Origin: Sabellastarte sp. h YS-2021 | Taxonomy: Eukaryota; Annelida; Polychaeta; Sabellida; Sabellidae | DNA: 64,000 nt | Direction: 5' to 3' | NCBI GenBank assembly: GCA_964017235.1 | Contig: OZ024931.1 | Span: 98,226,221 to 98,290,220 of the forward strand | In this document: positions 46,825-57,666 of the stretch, piece after piece | Layout: the number at the start of each line of letters is the position of its first letter | Numbering within the stretch: the first letter of the stretch is position 1 | Notes under the pieces: model-generated | Seen by the model: only the letters and a program-made list of their open reading frames with translations | Database searches by the model: none | What the model was told of the DNA's origin: nothing | Program-made: the position numbers and the translations under genes

Positions 46825-47018
46825 GAGGGTACCTTCTCCAGCACTCAATCCCGAACATATTTCCTCAACTCGGTGGAAACCTTAACAAGGCTCGCTCATA
46901 ACAATCTCTTCTTCATCTGATGAGTCAGTAGAAGACATGGGCTGACTCTTAACTATCAAAACACAGGTAAATATGTGTCAGTCACTACTACTAAGTACAC
47001 TATAAATTTTCATGTTAT

Positions 47019-47092
47019 GGGCCTTATACTGTTATGTCTATTACTATACAACTGTATTTCGACACTCAGGTGAGTTGTCTCATCAGAGGCTC
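47019..47092 (-). ncRNA. Hammerhead ribozyme (type I), unit 1
   Basis: Minus-strand RNA: GAGCCU, the core CUGAUGA, stem II GACA(A)CUC-ACCU-GAGUGUC, the core GAAA, stem III opening AUAC ... GUAU, cleavage triplet AUA, then AGGCCC. Helix I forms between GAGCCU and AGGCCC with one mismatch. All invariant core nucleotides are present and stem II is fully paired apart from one bulged A. It lies between integrase and tail of the gypsy remnant. Hammerheads of this type occur in Penelope-like elements and retrozymes. Confidence 0.75.
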
Positions 47093-47570
47093 TTAACTAT
47101 CACTTGTTCATTGGTATTTGGTAAGGCTCTTGTGCTTTTGGCTTCTGCCCTGTTTCAAACAACCAGACTAGGTCCCCAGCTTCAAATAACTTCCCATGGG
47201 CTTTCCTGTTGTAGTACGGTTTTTGTCTTTGAGTTGCTTTCTGTAATTTGGCCCTGACATACTCATGAGCTACCTCCAATCGGTGCTGTAAATCGTGTAT
47301 GTACTCTTCAGCCTCTAGCTCCTGGCCAGGAGGTCGCCCAAAGATCACATCGACTGGAAGAAAGACTTCCGTCCTAACATTAATAAGTTGGGACAAGCAT
47401 TGGTGTGGTAGATCTGTAGGCCAAAAGTAAAAACCCTATGTAATGGTCCCAGTCCCTCTATTATTCAAATATAAACATACTTGGCATGTTCTCAAGAGTT
47501 CTGGTCATTCTCTCCACCAGGCCATCACTCTGGGGATGAAAAGCATTAATGCTATCTTGACTGGCATCCA

Positions 47571-47884
47571 TCTGCCACTGTGGCCTAGCGGGTAGCACAC
47601 TTGTCTAGGAACTCAGACGATGTGGGCTCAAAACCAGGTACAGGCAGATACATGGCTGGTCCTCTGTCAATGGGTCCTATCCCCAGTGGCAAGTTAAAGA
47701 ACCTCAAGGACATTGATAAAGGTCATCCTTGACCCTCCCTCTTCCAGTTAGGGGAATATCAGTTACTTGTGAGTTGGGGCTGTACCTGTGGAGTTGGATG
47801 GGTTTAATAGCACTTTCAGTCCTGTAGTATATGGAGATATTCTGCTGAGTATAAATACACAATTGAATACAAAATAAAACCATG
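47571..47884 (+). mobile_element. tRNA-derived SINE inside the gypsy integrase
   Basis: The plus strand has an A-box-like TGTGGCCTAGCGGGTAGCAC and, about 40 bp later, GTGGGCTCAAAACCAGG as B-box. It ends in an A-rich TACAAAATAAAA. The flanking minus-strand integrase frames (VPLAIH to the right, AFHPQSDG to the left) show the insertion. About 25 integrase residues between them are missing, so a deletion accompanied or followed it. Confidence 0.6.
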
Positions 47885-50429
47885 TGGATTGCAAGTGGGA
47901 CACCAAATCTACAGATGAAATCCTCAACTACCTTGTGGGCTAGTGACATCGCTCCCTGGTTAGGTATGGTTATTCTTCCACCCACTTTGTGAAATAATCT
48001 AATAGTACCAGCAAATATAGATTCCCCAGTCACTTCTAGGAAGAGGTCCAATTATATCTAGGGCCACTCTTTCCATTGGAAATCTAACTTTGGCATGTAC
48101 CATTTTCCCATGGTTTTTCTTATTAGGTCCCTTCCTGCTTGCACAATACTACAAATGAACCCCACCATTTTTGGACATCTCTCCGGTGACCATACCAGTA
48201 GAATCTAGCTCGTATGATAGCAAGCATTTTGTGCTCACCTAAGTGCCCACCCGTGGAATGATTGTGAACCATCTTCAATATCTCTTGAGGTTTACACTGT
48301 AGTACCACCAGTTGCTAGGTTGCCTTTCCAGAAATCTCTTCATTCTATTGCTTGTAAAGGACCCCTTGCTTGACCTCTAGCTAATGCCACATAGACCAGT
48401 AGGTCTTGCAAGCAGCTGACATAGATACAGCTTCACTCCAGTTTGGTCTTCGCCCTTCACTTTTCCACTTCAGGATTGGTCCTATTACACTGTCTTCTCT
48501 TTGCTCTTGAGAAATTTTAGTATTTCCAATGATAGCAATCCACACAGCCACAGAATTTTCATGATCAGACACTTCAGAAAACTTCTCGGTTTCTTCTTGA
48601 GCTTGGGTTAGTACCATCAACTGCAGAGGTGAGCTTCCAGCTTCTATACCACACTCATTACAAGGTCTGTGTGACAAGGCATCGGCATTTTGATGTAATC
48701 TACCAGGTCGGTGGTGAATTTCAAAGTCATACATGGACAAAGTTTCAAGCCATCGAGCTATCTGTTCTTCAGGTTCTTTGAAGTTGTAAAGCCATCTCAA
48801 AGAACCATGATTGGTATGAATAACAAAGTGGCTGCCATAGAGGAAATGTCTGAAGTGTTTGATGATGTGTACTACGACAAGGAGTTCTTTCTGGGTAACA
48901 CAGTTCTGGCTTTGATTAACCTCCTACTTGCGTATGCAATAACCCGTTCATCTCCTTCAATAAGCTGAGACAAAACTGCACCAATTCCTATATCACAGGT
49001 GGCAGTGTCCAGGATGGATTGACATTCAGACCTCAGATATGCTAACATAGGTGCTTATGTAATTTTCTGCTTTAATTTCTAAAAGGTTTCCTCGCATTGA
49101 TCAGTCCAACTGTTTTCTTTTCTTTGTAAGTTCTGGCATAGGTCCGGCAACAACTGCAAAGTCCTTTATAAGTCTTTGATAATATGAGCAGACTCCAACT
49201 AGGCTTCTAACTTCAGAAATATTGGTAGGTCGTGGCCACTCTTTTAGCGATTTAATCTTGGCTGGATCTGTGAAGACTCCTTTTTCTGAAACCAGATGTC
49301 CTAAATATGAGACTTCTCTCAGGAAAAATTTACACTTCGCCGGTTTTAACTTCAGTTTGGAATCACAAATCCAGTGAAACACTGCTCTCAATCTGCATCT
49401 TCCCTTCAAAGTCTGAAGCAAAAACAATGATGTCATGAAGATATATCAGAAGCATTTTGTACTGTAAACCATTGAAGATGTGCTCCATGAGGCATTCAAA
49501 AGTTCCCGGTGCATTGCATAAGCCGAAAGGTAGGACTTTGAACTGATACTAACCACCATCTGGGGTCATGAAAGCAGTCTTTTCTCAGTCTTTTGGTTCA
49601 ACTTCCAGCTGCCAGTGACCACCCTAAAAATCAACGGTGGAAAAGAATTGAGCACCTGCTAAAAATGGAAGATCAGTCTGGTAATCAGGTATAGCCTTTG
49701 CGTCCTGTCAAGTGACTGAATTTACCCTTCTGACTTCAGTGGACTAACACAATATCTCCAAATGTTTTCTTTCTTCTTTACCAAAACCACTGGGGAAGAC
49801 CAAGGACTGTCAGGAGGTTCAATGATGTCCCTATCCATCACTTCTTGTGTTTTGCCTCCTGGCTTCCTCCCTCAGATGGATAGGAATTCTTCGGGGTCAT
49901 AACTTTATGGGGGGAGTGTCACTAGTATCAATTCTGTGCTTAATTTTGACTGTTCTTCCAAGGTCACTGGAATCTTTGGGAAAAATGTTGTGATACTCAA
50001 CTAGTAGTTGTGACATGATCTGTATTGGATCTTAACTTAGGTGTGTCAAACTCCTCTGGATAAAGTCTGTCAGATGTTCTGGTACATCTTTAAACTGGGG
50101 TTGGACCTGTACATGCAGTGATCTTATGTTGGTGGTAGGCAGTCAATTTCCATTCCATGCTTCAGCAAGATGACACAAGGCGGCCGTTGTTTTTGCTCTG
50201 AGTGGGTGGCCGATTTGTACACCTGACCCATGACCACTAACCCTGTTCCCCTTAAAAGTGTTACCACATTTAGGCCTTTTCTGCAGGACTGTACCTCAGC
50301 CGATAGGAACAGTCCTACTCAGATTGACACATTGTTGGGCTTGGGGTATTGTCAAATTTCAGGGTGCACTCATTCTTGTAGTGTCCCATTTCCCCACAGT
50401 TCAGTTTTTGATTCTGTCTGTTGGTTCCT

Positions 50430-51246
50430 GGTTTCAAAAATTTTTTTTTCAAATTTTTAATTTTTTGCAATTTTTTACTATGACATCACAAAATCTCTAA
50501 AACTAATACATTCAATTCAACAAATGGCATATTTGCTGATACAAGAAAATCTACCCGAAGAAGTAAATTTACCTCTAGGTCCCTCAACTGTGTGTGTACC
50601 TCATTGAAAACAAAGGCACATGTGAGACGTTTTCTACCACACGGCAAAGTTATGCGAGACACATCTTTTGAACTGAATTTGGAGTTGACCAGCATGTCTC
50701 TTATGTTCCTGTAGCTACGGTATGAAATCCGAGGTTTTTCTTGAGACAAATAGCCCACTTCCTCGTCCAGATTTAGCATGTGAAAATTTTTCTCCACAAT
50801 GTCTTTGATTGCCTAACTGTGAGAGTTGTATGTAAGGGTAAGTATAACCCTATTTATTTCTTTAGCAGGTTATTTTTGTTTCAAAGCATTAGCTCTACTG
50901 ATATAAGAAACTCTATCTTTGGTCTTAGAAATAATATTCTGGGGATAATCTCTCGCTAGAAAGAAATGTTCCATTTCTCTTTTGACTTGAAATCCTGCCT
51001 ATCAGAACATAGGCACTTCAAATGGAGAAATTGTGAAAATAGAATAGAATTTTTGCATGACTTTGGATGGGAGGAACCATATTTAAGGTAAGAGTGACTT
51101 TCAGTTTCTTTACAGTAAACCATTGTGCTAACTCCATCTGCTTTTACGAACAATTTAATATCAAGGAAGTTCACACTTACTTCAGAAACTGTGAAAGTAT
51201 ATTGAAATGATGGGTGGAAATTGCTGACAAAATTAACAAATAACAA
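50430..51246 (-). pseudogene. Penelope-like element: C-terminal RT and linker
   Basis: Minus-strand frame 51246-50956 has FVNFVSNFHPSFQYTFTVSE, VSVNFLDIKLF and SHSYLKYGSSHPKSCKNSIL. Frame 50797-50486 has NIRDMLVNSKFSSKDVSRIT and LPCGRKRLTCAFVFNEVHTQ, the linker leading to the GIY-YIG endonuclease, which is absent. A TGTGATGTCATAG-type 3' segment follows at about 50480-50450, as at 58670. Confidence 0.65.
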
Positions 51247-51340
51247 TACTATGACATCAATACTATGACATCACATTTTATGTCACTAAGTTATCTGTTT
51301 TTATGAATAGTGCATAAAATAGCATTATTCCAGTGTGGAT

Positions 51341-51466
51341 AAAATTAAATATTTGTGTGGGCAGTGCAATAGTGGATATGCGCATAAATCAAGCCTTAAA
51401 AGACATATCAACAGTGCACACAATAATAGGAGATATATTTGCTCAACTTGCCAGAACCCAGGTAAT
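51341..51466 (+). CDS. C2H2 zinc-finger exon or fragment
   Basis: The plus strand reads KYLCGQCNSGYAHKSSLKRH INSAH (C-x2-C ... H-x4-H), then YICSTCQNP, and meets GT at a plausible donor (CCCAG|GTAATT). It is closely similar in layout to the two-finger ORF at 56280-56504. Both sit next to PLE sequence and near TGACRTCA-type strings. It may be an accessory part of a retroelement or a dispersed host fragment. Confidence 0.4.
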
Positions 51467-51479
51467 TGAACCTACCTCC

Positions 51480-52330
51480 TCCACCCGTTAATAATGTCTG
51501 GAGCTACAGGACTACTACATTCTGAAAACTACCAGACTGATTAGTAGTAAAAATAATAGTAATTAAACGAACTTTATTTTTAACTATATTCTATCCATAG
51601 CATATGAACATTATAAATAAAATGTCAGTATCATAATGCAGTAGTATAGTATTAAATATACCATTGAATACCACCATCCTATGCAAACAATGGGATGATT
51701 ACAAATATTAATCATAATAGAATAAAAGAATACACATACCTGAATGTGAAATGTTTTATTTAATGTGCTTAGTTTATAAATTATTTAAAAACTAAGTAAC
51801 ATTACTATAACCATTACAACAAATATTATAATTAATAGTACAATCTGCCATTTAATTTATGTTTACCATATTAATATTCTACTTTAAAAAGAACAAATTT
51901 GTATTGGTTTCTTACAAAACCTAACAAATTAAACATAAATTCTATAAAATAATAGCAGATTTAACCTCCAGACTTAACATAGCTCTTAATATCCCAATAA
52001 GACCTTCATATAGTCTTTCTAAGTCATTGGGCTTCTATACAGGTACATAAAACCAACAACCCCTTGTCACAGGCTCTTTAATTAGTGAGCCGGTTCCTCA
52101 ACCTGTTCACAACCGGTTGAAACCAGGGGTTAAGCACAGGCTCCCATAATGTACTTCTGGGACCCTATTTTGCCCAAAGTAATACCATAGCCTCTGAAGA
52201 GACTGATAATAATCATAAACAGTCGAAATGCAATTAAGCATATGTGCTGAATTATATCAGGCATTTAACTACTTTATTGTGCCCCAGTCTTACATAGTGC
52301 AGGAAGCAGTTTACGTAGTAAAATTAATAA
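51480..52330. other. AT-rich, no gene seen
   Basis: No coding blocks or repeats recognised. Confidence 0.4.
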
Positions 52331-52339
52331 ATCTATCAA

Positions 52340-52700
52340 GATTTTCTCTAGACATTGAAGTTGCACCCAAAATATCTTCAATATATCTTTTGTGAAACCA
52401 CAGCCAAACAAGAGTATTCTGGCCCGAATGGTGTGCCTATCATTGTACCACCAAGTTGTGAATAATAGTTATCACCAAACTTGAAGCAATTCTGTGTCAA
52501 AACTAGCTCTGCTAGTCTCAGAAGGGTATGTGTGGGGGATTCCAAATATTTGTTTTCTCCAAAAAGTATTTTAGCACATTCAGACCATACTCATTGGGAA
52601 TGTTAGTATAGAGACCTTTAATGTCCATGGTAAACAAAAGTTAATTTTCATTGATGTATCTTAGAAAGAAATTGTATTTTTGTATATAAAAATTTCAGTT
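52340..52700 (-). pseudogene. Penelope-like element: RT core fragment
   Basis: The minus strand reads LLFTMDIKGLYTNIPNEYGL and then, in another frame, CFKFGDNYYSQLGGTMIGTP with FGPEYSCLAV. These are the PLE RT palm blocks. One frameshift and stops follow. The piece downstream in the protein (YIDD) is not contiguous. Confidence 0.6.
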
Positions 52701-52738
52701 TGCAGAAATAGATTGTAGACAGTATAATACAAGCCTAC

Positions 52739-52974
52739 TGACAGTCATTCACATTTAAGATATGCTTCTTGCCGCCAAAAAGCTTGTAAAAATGCTATAC
52801 TTGTACTCTCAGTTTTTAAGATTGTGTTCACAAGACAACGATTTTGTGTTAAAAGTGAATGAAATGGAAAATTTCTTTCTTGTGAGGGACTATCCCCAAA
52901 AAGTAATTGATAAAGCAAAAGCATCAGTAATTGGCAGTCAAATCAAGCTCTTCAAGAAAGACAAAAAGGTGTGA
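52739..52974 (+). pseudogene. Penelope-like element: C-terminal RT fragment, opposite orientation
   Basis: The plus strand reads TDSHSHLRYASCRQKACKNA, then YSQFLRLCSQDNDF and NEMENFFLVRDYPQKVIDKA. This is the same protein block as at 50956-51100 but on the other strand, 40 bp from a minus-strand PLE fragment. An inversion or two head-to-head insertions are required. Confidence 0.6.
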
Positions 52975-53482
52975 ACACTGAATTGCTTTAGGCATTACCT
53001 TCAATTAGAAAGTTAACAAGGTAAGGACACTGCCTAGTTTAGGTTGCTCTTAAAATTGGTGCCACTTTGAAAACAACTATTTATTAATGATGCTTTGGTT
53101 TTTGCTACTATCAAAAGATAGAGAAATGGAATAAATAGCTAACACTATGTTTCCTGTATATACTTTGTTTATCAACACCAGAGGGGCACTGGACAAGAGT
53201 CCTTTTTACAAACAATAAAGTTGAAATTTATTGCCAAACTCTAACCCTGATACCAACCCACCTTTTTAGGGTCTATAGCCCCCATATTTTGTTGTCATTG
53301 CTATGAAGGTTATCAGCTCAAATATATAAAGGTATAAAAGAAACTCACCTCAAAACTTCCGTACTTATTAGTATCGGTGCTGTACAATGATAAATATTGA
53401 ATGATCCCAACAAGATCTGGGAAAATTAGTCTTTATGATTCTTGTATAATTTTATTTTAATTTTTGTCACACATTTAAATGT

Positions 53483-54147
53483 TCACAGAAATGTTTCCCA
53501 TTTTTCTTGGCAGCCTTTAGCCGAAAAGTCTGGAAGAGGGGCATCAGCTTTTTCTACTGTCAGCAGGTAGTCAGTGTAAATATCAATCAAATCACCTACC
53601 CAGTCTAATACACTCCTTGGAGGAAGCCATGGCTGATGGTTTCTTAGGTTTTCTGCTGCTTTCTTTCTTTCTGCTTTCTGACGTCCATACTTTGTTATAC
53701 TGTACAGCTCTTCCAAAGTTACCTCTTTTGCATTTTTTTTGAGGGAGAACAACTGTTTGACAAATTCAGCATAACATTCTTGTTAATTGAAATAGTCAAA
53801 TAACCTTCTGAATCATCAATATTGAACAATGTGTTTTGAAATATTTCACACTGAAAGAGTAACTTTAGAACTGTACAATTTTGAAATGAAGCCATTTCCT
53901 CCGATACAAAGTCCAAGAGCCACTTTAACTGAAATATATTAGTCTCAGTATTTGTGTAGTGATCTTGAACTATGTACACAGGATTTGGAAATTTGTTCTG
54001 ACTATCACGAATTAGTGAATGTGACAAAGCAAGGAGGTGGATTGGGATAGAATCTAAGTCACCAGAAGTTAAAGCACTAACTGCAGTCTCACCAGGCTGC
54101 AAAACTGAAACTACTTCAAGTAACCAATACACTTGTGCTGGTTAAGC
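53483..54147 (-). pseudogene. Conserved-looking unrecognised ORF (two frames)
   Basis: Two minus-strand frames join with one shift near 53750. The first (54132-53719) has SALTSGDLDSIPIHLLALSH and FPNPVYIVQD. The second (53752-53483) has EVTLEELYSITKYGRQKAER and WLPPRSVLDWVGDLIDIYTD. The 'SGDxDxxxxHLxALS' string with acidic residues resembles uncharacterised animal proteins that I associate with PIN/FEN-like nuclease folds, but this is from memory and weak. Composition looks coding, unlike the AT-rich surroundings. It could be a retrocopy or a transposon-borne gene. Confidence 0.35.
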
Positions 54148-54651
54148 TTAACCTTTCATTTGCATTGTATGAGGTAGCTGTTCTTTTTTTGGCAAATCCC
54201 TGGTGTTTGGCAAACTGGCAAATTATTTTGAACTGCATAGGTGTCACATTGGGAGTCATGGGATAGATTTTGACAATCACATCCTGAGGTAACTCACTGT
54301 TAATATCAACAATTACATCCAGTTTTAATGAGAAGTGTTCAATATGACTGGCTAAGTATGCCCCTATGAAATTTTAGCTGAGTCCGTCAAAATTGATTTC
54401 ACTTAAAATTTCTTCTTCAGATTTTAAATGTTGATATTGCCAAAAAATTGTCCTTTTGCCATTGCAATGATTTTTTTACTGTGGCTAACAGTAGATTGTA
54501 ACCCAGCACACCGCCCATTCTTTCAGCTAAATAAATTGCTATTACTTCTGTCACAGTGCCTCATCATGTCCACATCCAAGCAAAATGTTGCATTATGCTG
54601 ACAACCCTCATCCATAAGTGTATTGTATTGTGTCTGCCATTTTTCTGTAAA

Positions 54652-54783
54652 ATTTAAACTGTTCAAGCTCCAAAAGGTCAAAATAAATTTATTTATTTTA
54701 TATGCTCTTTGTTTTTACTTTGTTTATTACTTTATATGTATATTTAAAAGAGCAAAGCAGCAAAACTTTATTAACTTGGAATA
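54652..54783 (+). repeat. PLE terminal (pLTR-like) fragment, plus orientation
   Basis: AAGCTCCAAAAGGTC, then ATATGCTCTTTGTTTTTAC, TTTGTTTATTA and GCAGCAAAACTTTATTAAC. The same sequence occurs inverted at 57667-57801. Confidence 0.7.
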
Positions 54784-55032
54784 TCTTCTGTAAACAATTG
54801 TCTTTTTCAGCATCTAGGCTCTTGCTGAAAGGCAAGCAAGAAAGCCAAATGGAAGGATTGGGCTAGCCTCTTGGCATTCCTTGCAGCCATGTCTATGTGT
54901 TGAATGAGTAAAACTTTACTCCATTCTTGATTGTGATGCCTCATGTATTGTAGCATGTGTACCAAGCCTGCCTTATTGTAGGCATTGAAGAAAGATTTGA
55001 ATTTGAAAAGTTGATTTGAATTGGTTTGTGTT

Positions 55033-55061
55033 CTGAGGAAGGAGTTAGGCTCCAAAACGTC
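55033..55061 (+). ncRNA. Decayed hammerhead-like motif
   Basis: CTGAGGA-A-GGAG-TTAGG-CTCC-AAAACGTC. Stem II GGAG/CTCC is intact. Two core positions differ from CTGATGA/GAAA. It is followed by CAATAAATATATAAA. Similar strings occur at 58858 (plus) and 57774 (minus). Probably inactive. Confidence 0.4.
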
Positions 55062-55254
55062 AATAAATATATAAATTTGCGCTTTTATAATAACAATGCT
55101 TTTTTTCTGTGATTTAAAAACGGGTCCATCTTGTATTTTCACAAATGTAGTAATGGAAATTCAGGAATAACGACTTGATATTTGGTGTTTTTTTTTAATT
55201 TGAACTAGCTAATATCTTGTTCCCCTCAATGAAACACTCAAGCCAACCTCAACA

Positions 55255-55720
55255 ACCTCCTTCTTGTGGCAAAAAATCCTCTGATTTCGTACCGTAGGGA
55301 CAGGAACAATAAGAAACATGCTGGTCCACTCTAAATTCAGTTCAAAAGATGTGTCTGGCATGACTTTGCCATGTGGTAGAAAACGTTCTTACATGTCCCT
55401 TTGTTTTCAATGAAGTCATTTATTGCATTAAATGTACTAGATGTGGAGAGAGTTATATCATGGAAACAGAAAGGTTATGAGATAGGATAAAGAGAACACT
55501 TGAGAGATGCCAAAAAACAAGAATAGGCATAAAGAGGTATCTATTCACTTCAACTCTTTTGATCACAATTTAGATCATTTCAAAGTGGAAGTTTTGTATG
55601 AAAACATCAATGGTAATTTGGCCAGGAAAATTAAGGAAAGTTACTTCATTATGAAATTTGCCTGTGTGTGACATACCACTGAGTATGAACAGGGACAATG
55701 GAATTGTACAAAACACAAAA
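55255..55720 (+). pseudogene. Penelope-like element: linker and GIY-YIG endonuclease, decayed
   Basis: The plus strand reads (with frameshifts) MLVHSKFSSKDVSGMTLPCG, YCIKCTRCGESYIMETER, then fragments equivalent to HFNS..H.LDHFKVEVLYEN and NGNLARKIKESYFIMKFAC and QGQWNC. The second Gly of the Y-x-G-E-T block is lost (YIMETE). It is the same family as 50486-51246 and 58290-58579. Confidence 0.6.
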
Positions 55721-55765
55721 ATAAATATGTGTAGTCACAATGGTGGTTCACTTATACTTTAAGAT

Positions 55766-55838
55766 GGGCCTGATACTGGTGTGTTTTTAATACACAACTG
55801 TATTTCAACAATATGTGTGGTTTGTCTCATCAGAGGCT
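55766..55838 (-). ncRNA. Hammerhead ribozyme (type I), unit 2
   Basis: Minus-strand RNA: AGCCU, CUGAUGA, stem II GACAA/UUGUU, GAAA, stem III AUAC ... GUAU with an inner UUGUGU/ACACAC helix, cleavage triplet AUC, then AGGC pairing with GCCU as helix I. The complete conserved core is present. It lies just after a PLE endonuclease remnant on the opposite strand. The flank shares AATATGTGT..AGTCAC with unit 1 at 46970, so both come from one repeat family. Confidence 0.78.
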
Positions 55839-56279
55839 GGAGTTTGAAGACCAAGTTATTCCCTGAAGTACTTTTTTAGTTGTGCAATTGCACCGGTTGA
55901 TTGCACCGGTGCAAGTGCATGTGTTGCACATGTGCTGAAGTGCAATGTATAATTTGTTCAACTGAATTGTACTAGTTCTAAAATAACATGTGTTTTAGGT
56001 ACTAAATAATCAAAATTATTTATTTTAAGTAAATATAATAATTTTGTTTATGTTGCAGGGAATGCATTTCCTTCACTTTATCTATTCATCAGTGTGTCAA
56101 TAACATAAACAGGAAAATGTTTTTGTCACCTAAAAATCTTGGATTTTTTATGGTTTGCCCAAAATGTTATTTGTTTTGTAAGTTTTTACAGGTGCATATC
56201 CCTAGTGTTATTTACACTTTTTACAGGATTTAAAAAACTTTATCTAACATTTATATAACGTTCACTTTAATGCATATCT

Positions 56280-56504
56280 CTATTTATTTTGTTTTATAGG
56301 TGGAGATCCATCATTAAGTTCCAGTTTTTCCTTCAAACAAACTTTGGCATGTTTGGCCATGTCTTCCTGTCTTTTGAATTTTTTCTCACATGTAAGACAG
56401 TTGTATGTATTACTAAAATGAGCATTCAGTTTATGGCGCCTCAAGCTTGCATTCCTTGTGTATGCCTTTTGGCAGATTCCACATATGTGTTTTGCTTTAT
56501 CCAT
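56280..56504 (-). CDS. Small two-finger C2H2 protein
   Basis: A 74-codon frame with ATG: KAKHICGICQKAYTRNASLR RHKLNAH (C-x2-C-x12-H-x4-H), then YNCLTCEKKFKRQEDMAKHA KVC (C2HC). A basic Lys-rich tail is present and there are no internal stops. It lies 370 bp downstream (minus strand) of a PLE GIY-YIG frame. A second, related finger is at 51341. It could be a retroelement-associated DNA-binding ORF or a host exon. Confidence 0.45.
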   Translation of the reverse strand: MDKAKHICGICQKAYTRNASLRRHKLNAHFSNTYNCLTCEKKFKRQEDMAKHAKVCLKEKLELNDGSPPIKQNK

Positions 56505-56873
56505 GTTATGATTTTATAACACTAAATACTTAAACACTGGGCTTTGTTGAGTCCAATGACTAACTGTGCACTATTACTATGTTACTCCTGGCCTACTGTA
56601 GCACAAAAGTGAACTGGTAGCTATGGCTATGACGTCATGTTGTCTATGTCGTAATGTGCGTCATATACTGTTGTAATTAGGTCACAGGGTAAAATATTAC
56701 CTTAAAATTTATTTTTGAATTTTTTGTAAAATTTTCAGTAATTTTTCATTTAGGATCAATTTTGATATATTAACCCTATTTGTTTACTCTGTTTATTTAG
56801 TGATACCATATGGAAAATACAACAAGACAAAGTAGCATTCTGAGTGAGGATGAATGCTAAAAATGGTATACAG

Positions 56874-57310
56874 TTAAATAAATTGGTTGATGCCAATTGG
56901 GTGTATTGCTCCAATATTCCACATCCACCACCTTTCGCACTTCTTTCTGTGTTCAGGATTGGGTGTGTTGTATTTTAGAGTACACCATTCCAATATTGAG
57001 AATCTCAGATCTCTGACAGAATGCCCCTTGTCTGTAAAGTGTTTGGACACTGGGGTGATTCTGTTTTCCTTGTTTTTTTCACTGAGAATGTGTTCATACA
57101 TTCTTGATCTAAATGCACGACCTGTTTCTCCCACATAGTATTTATTACACTTTTTACATGTAATAAGATATACTATGTCACTGAGCTCACAACTTATTGA
57201 ATTTGGTAATTTAGTAAGTTTGTGTACTTTATTGGATACATTGCATTTTACTGTAGTGTCTTTATGGATCATTGGGCAGTATGTACAGCTGCCTAGTCGG
57301 GTGCAGTGTT
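56874..57310 (-). CDS. Penelope-like element GIY-YIG endonuclease domain (frame intact)
   Basis: The minus strand reads HCTRLGSCTYCPMI, then SDIVYLITCKKCNKYYVGET with GRAFRSRMYEH, HFTDKGHSVRDLRF and RRKKCERWWMWNIGAI-like endings, without stops to 56874. It has the I-x-Y-L-I-x-C / YVGET pair with a following Arg (RSRMYEH), as in PLE endonucleases, and a Cys pair upstream. It is more diverged from the other PLE pieces here, so probably a different subfamily. The RT part is missing. Confidence 0.7.
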
Positions 57311-57666
57311 TTGAATGGAATTGTAGTGTAAATGTAGTATAAATGTTATCTCTCTTACAATTTGTTTAATTTGAATTAGTTTGTTGGGGATATTGATTTC
57401 CATTGTCATAGTTAAAATTGTGCAAATTTAAGAAATGTAGAATGTTTTAACATCAGAGCAAAGTTTAAAAAAAAATTTTTAAATAAGAAAATTTTCAATT
57501 TTGTGACATAGTGAAAAATTGCAAAAAAATAAAAATTATGATTTTTGTGACATCATAATAAAAAATATTGAGTCACACTAAACTGCATCACTACAACTTG
57601 TCAGGAAAAAACACAATCTGCTATGGAATTGAGATATAAAGTTTCTTATAATGGCAGCTTTTTTGT

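Larger units (their letters stand above)
46462..50440 (-). pseudogene. Ty3/gypsy retrotransposon gag end and pol, decayed
   Basis: From right to left on the minus strand: a zinc-knuckle remnant LNCGEMGHYKNEC (about 50390), RT (YQFKVLPFGLCNAPGTFECL, then YLHDIIVF near 49440), a 111-codon frame LKLKPAKCKFFLREVSYLGH ... EVRSLVGVCSYYQR, the RNase H end (RWLETLSMYDFEIHHRPGRL, ADALSHRP), integrase zinc domain (HNHSTGGHLGEHKMLAIIRA), core (FGVPLAIH; AFHPQSDGLVERM) and C-terminus (KPYYNRKAHGKLFEAGDLVW). The RT catalytic box has His in place of the first Asp. Many stops occur. Orientation and order are canonical for gypsy. Confidence 0.8.

Noticed and set aside
46622-46920. Plus-strand ORFs opposite the gypsy tail
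   Set aside because: Shadow frames of the 42-bp repeat that is coding on the minus strand.
54807-55142. Minus-strand 111-codon ORF as a gene
   Set aside because: It overlaps a hammerhead-like motif and an AT-rich PLE end; the C-terminal half (HIDMAARNAKRLAQSF) looks protein-like but I could not place it.
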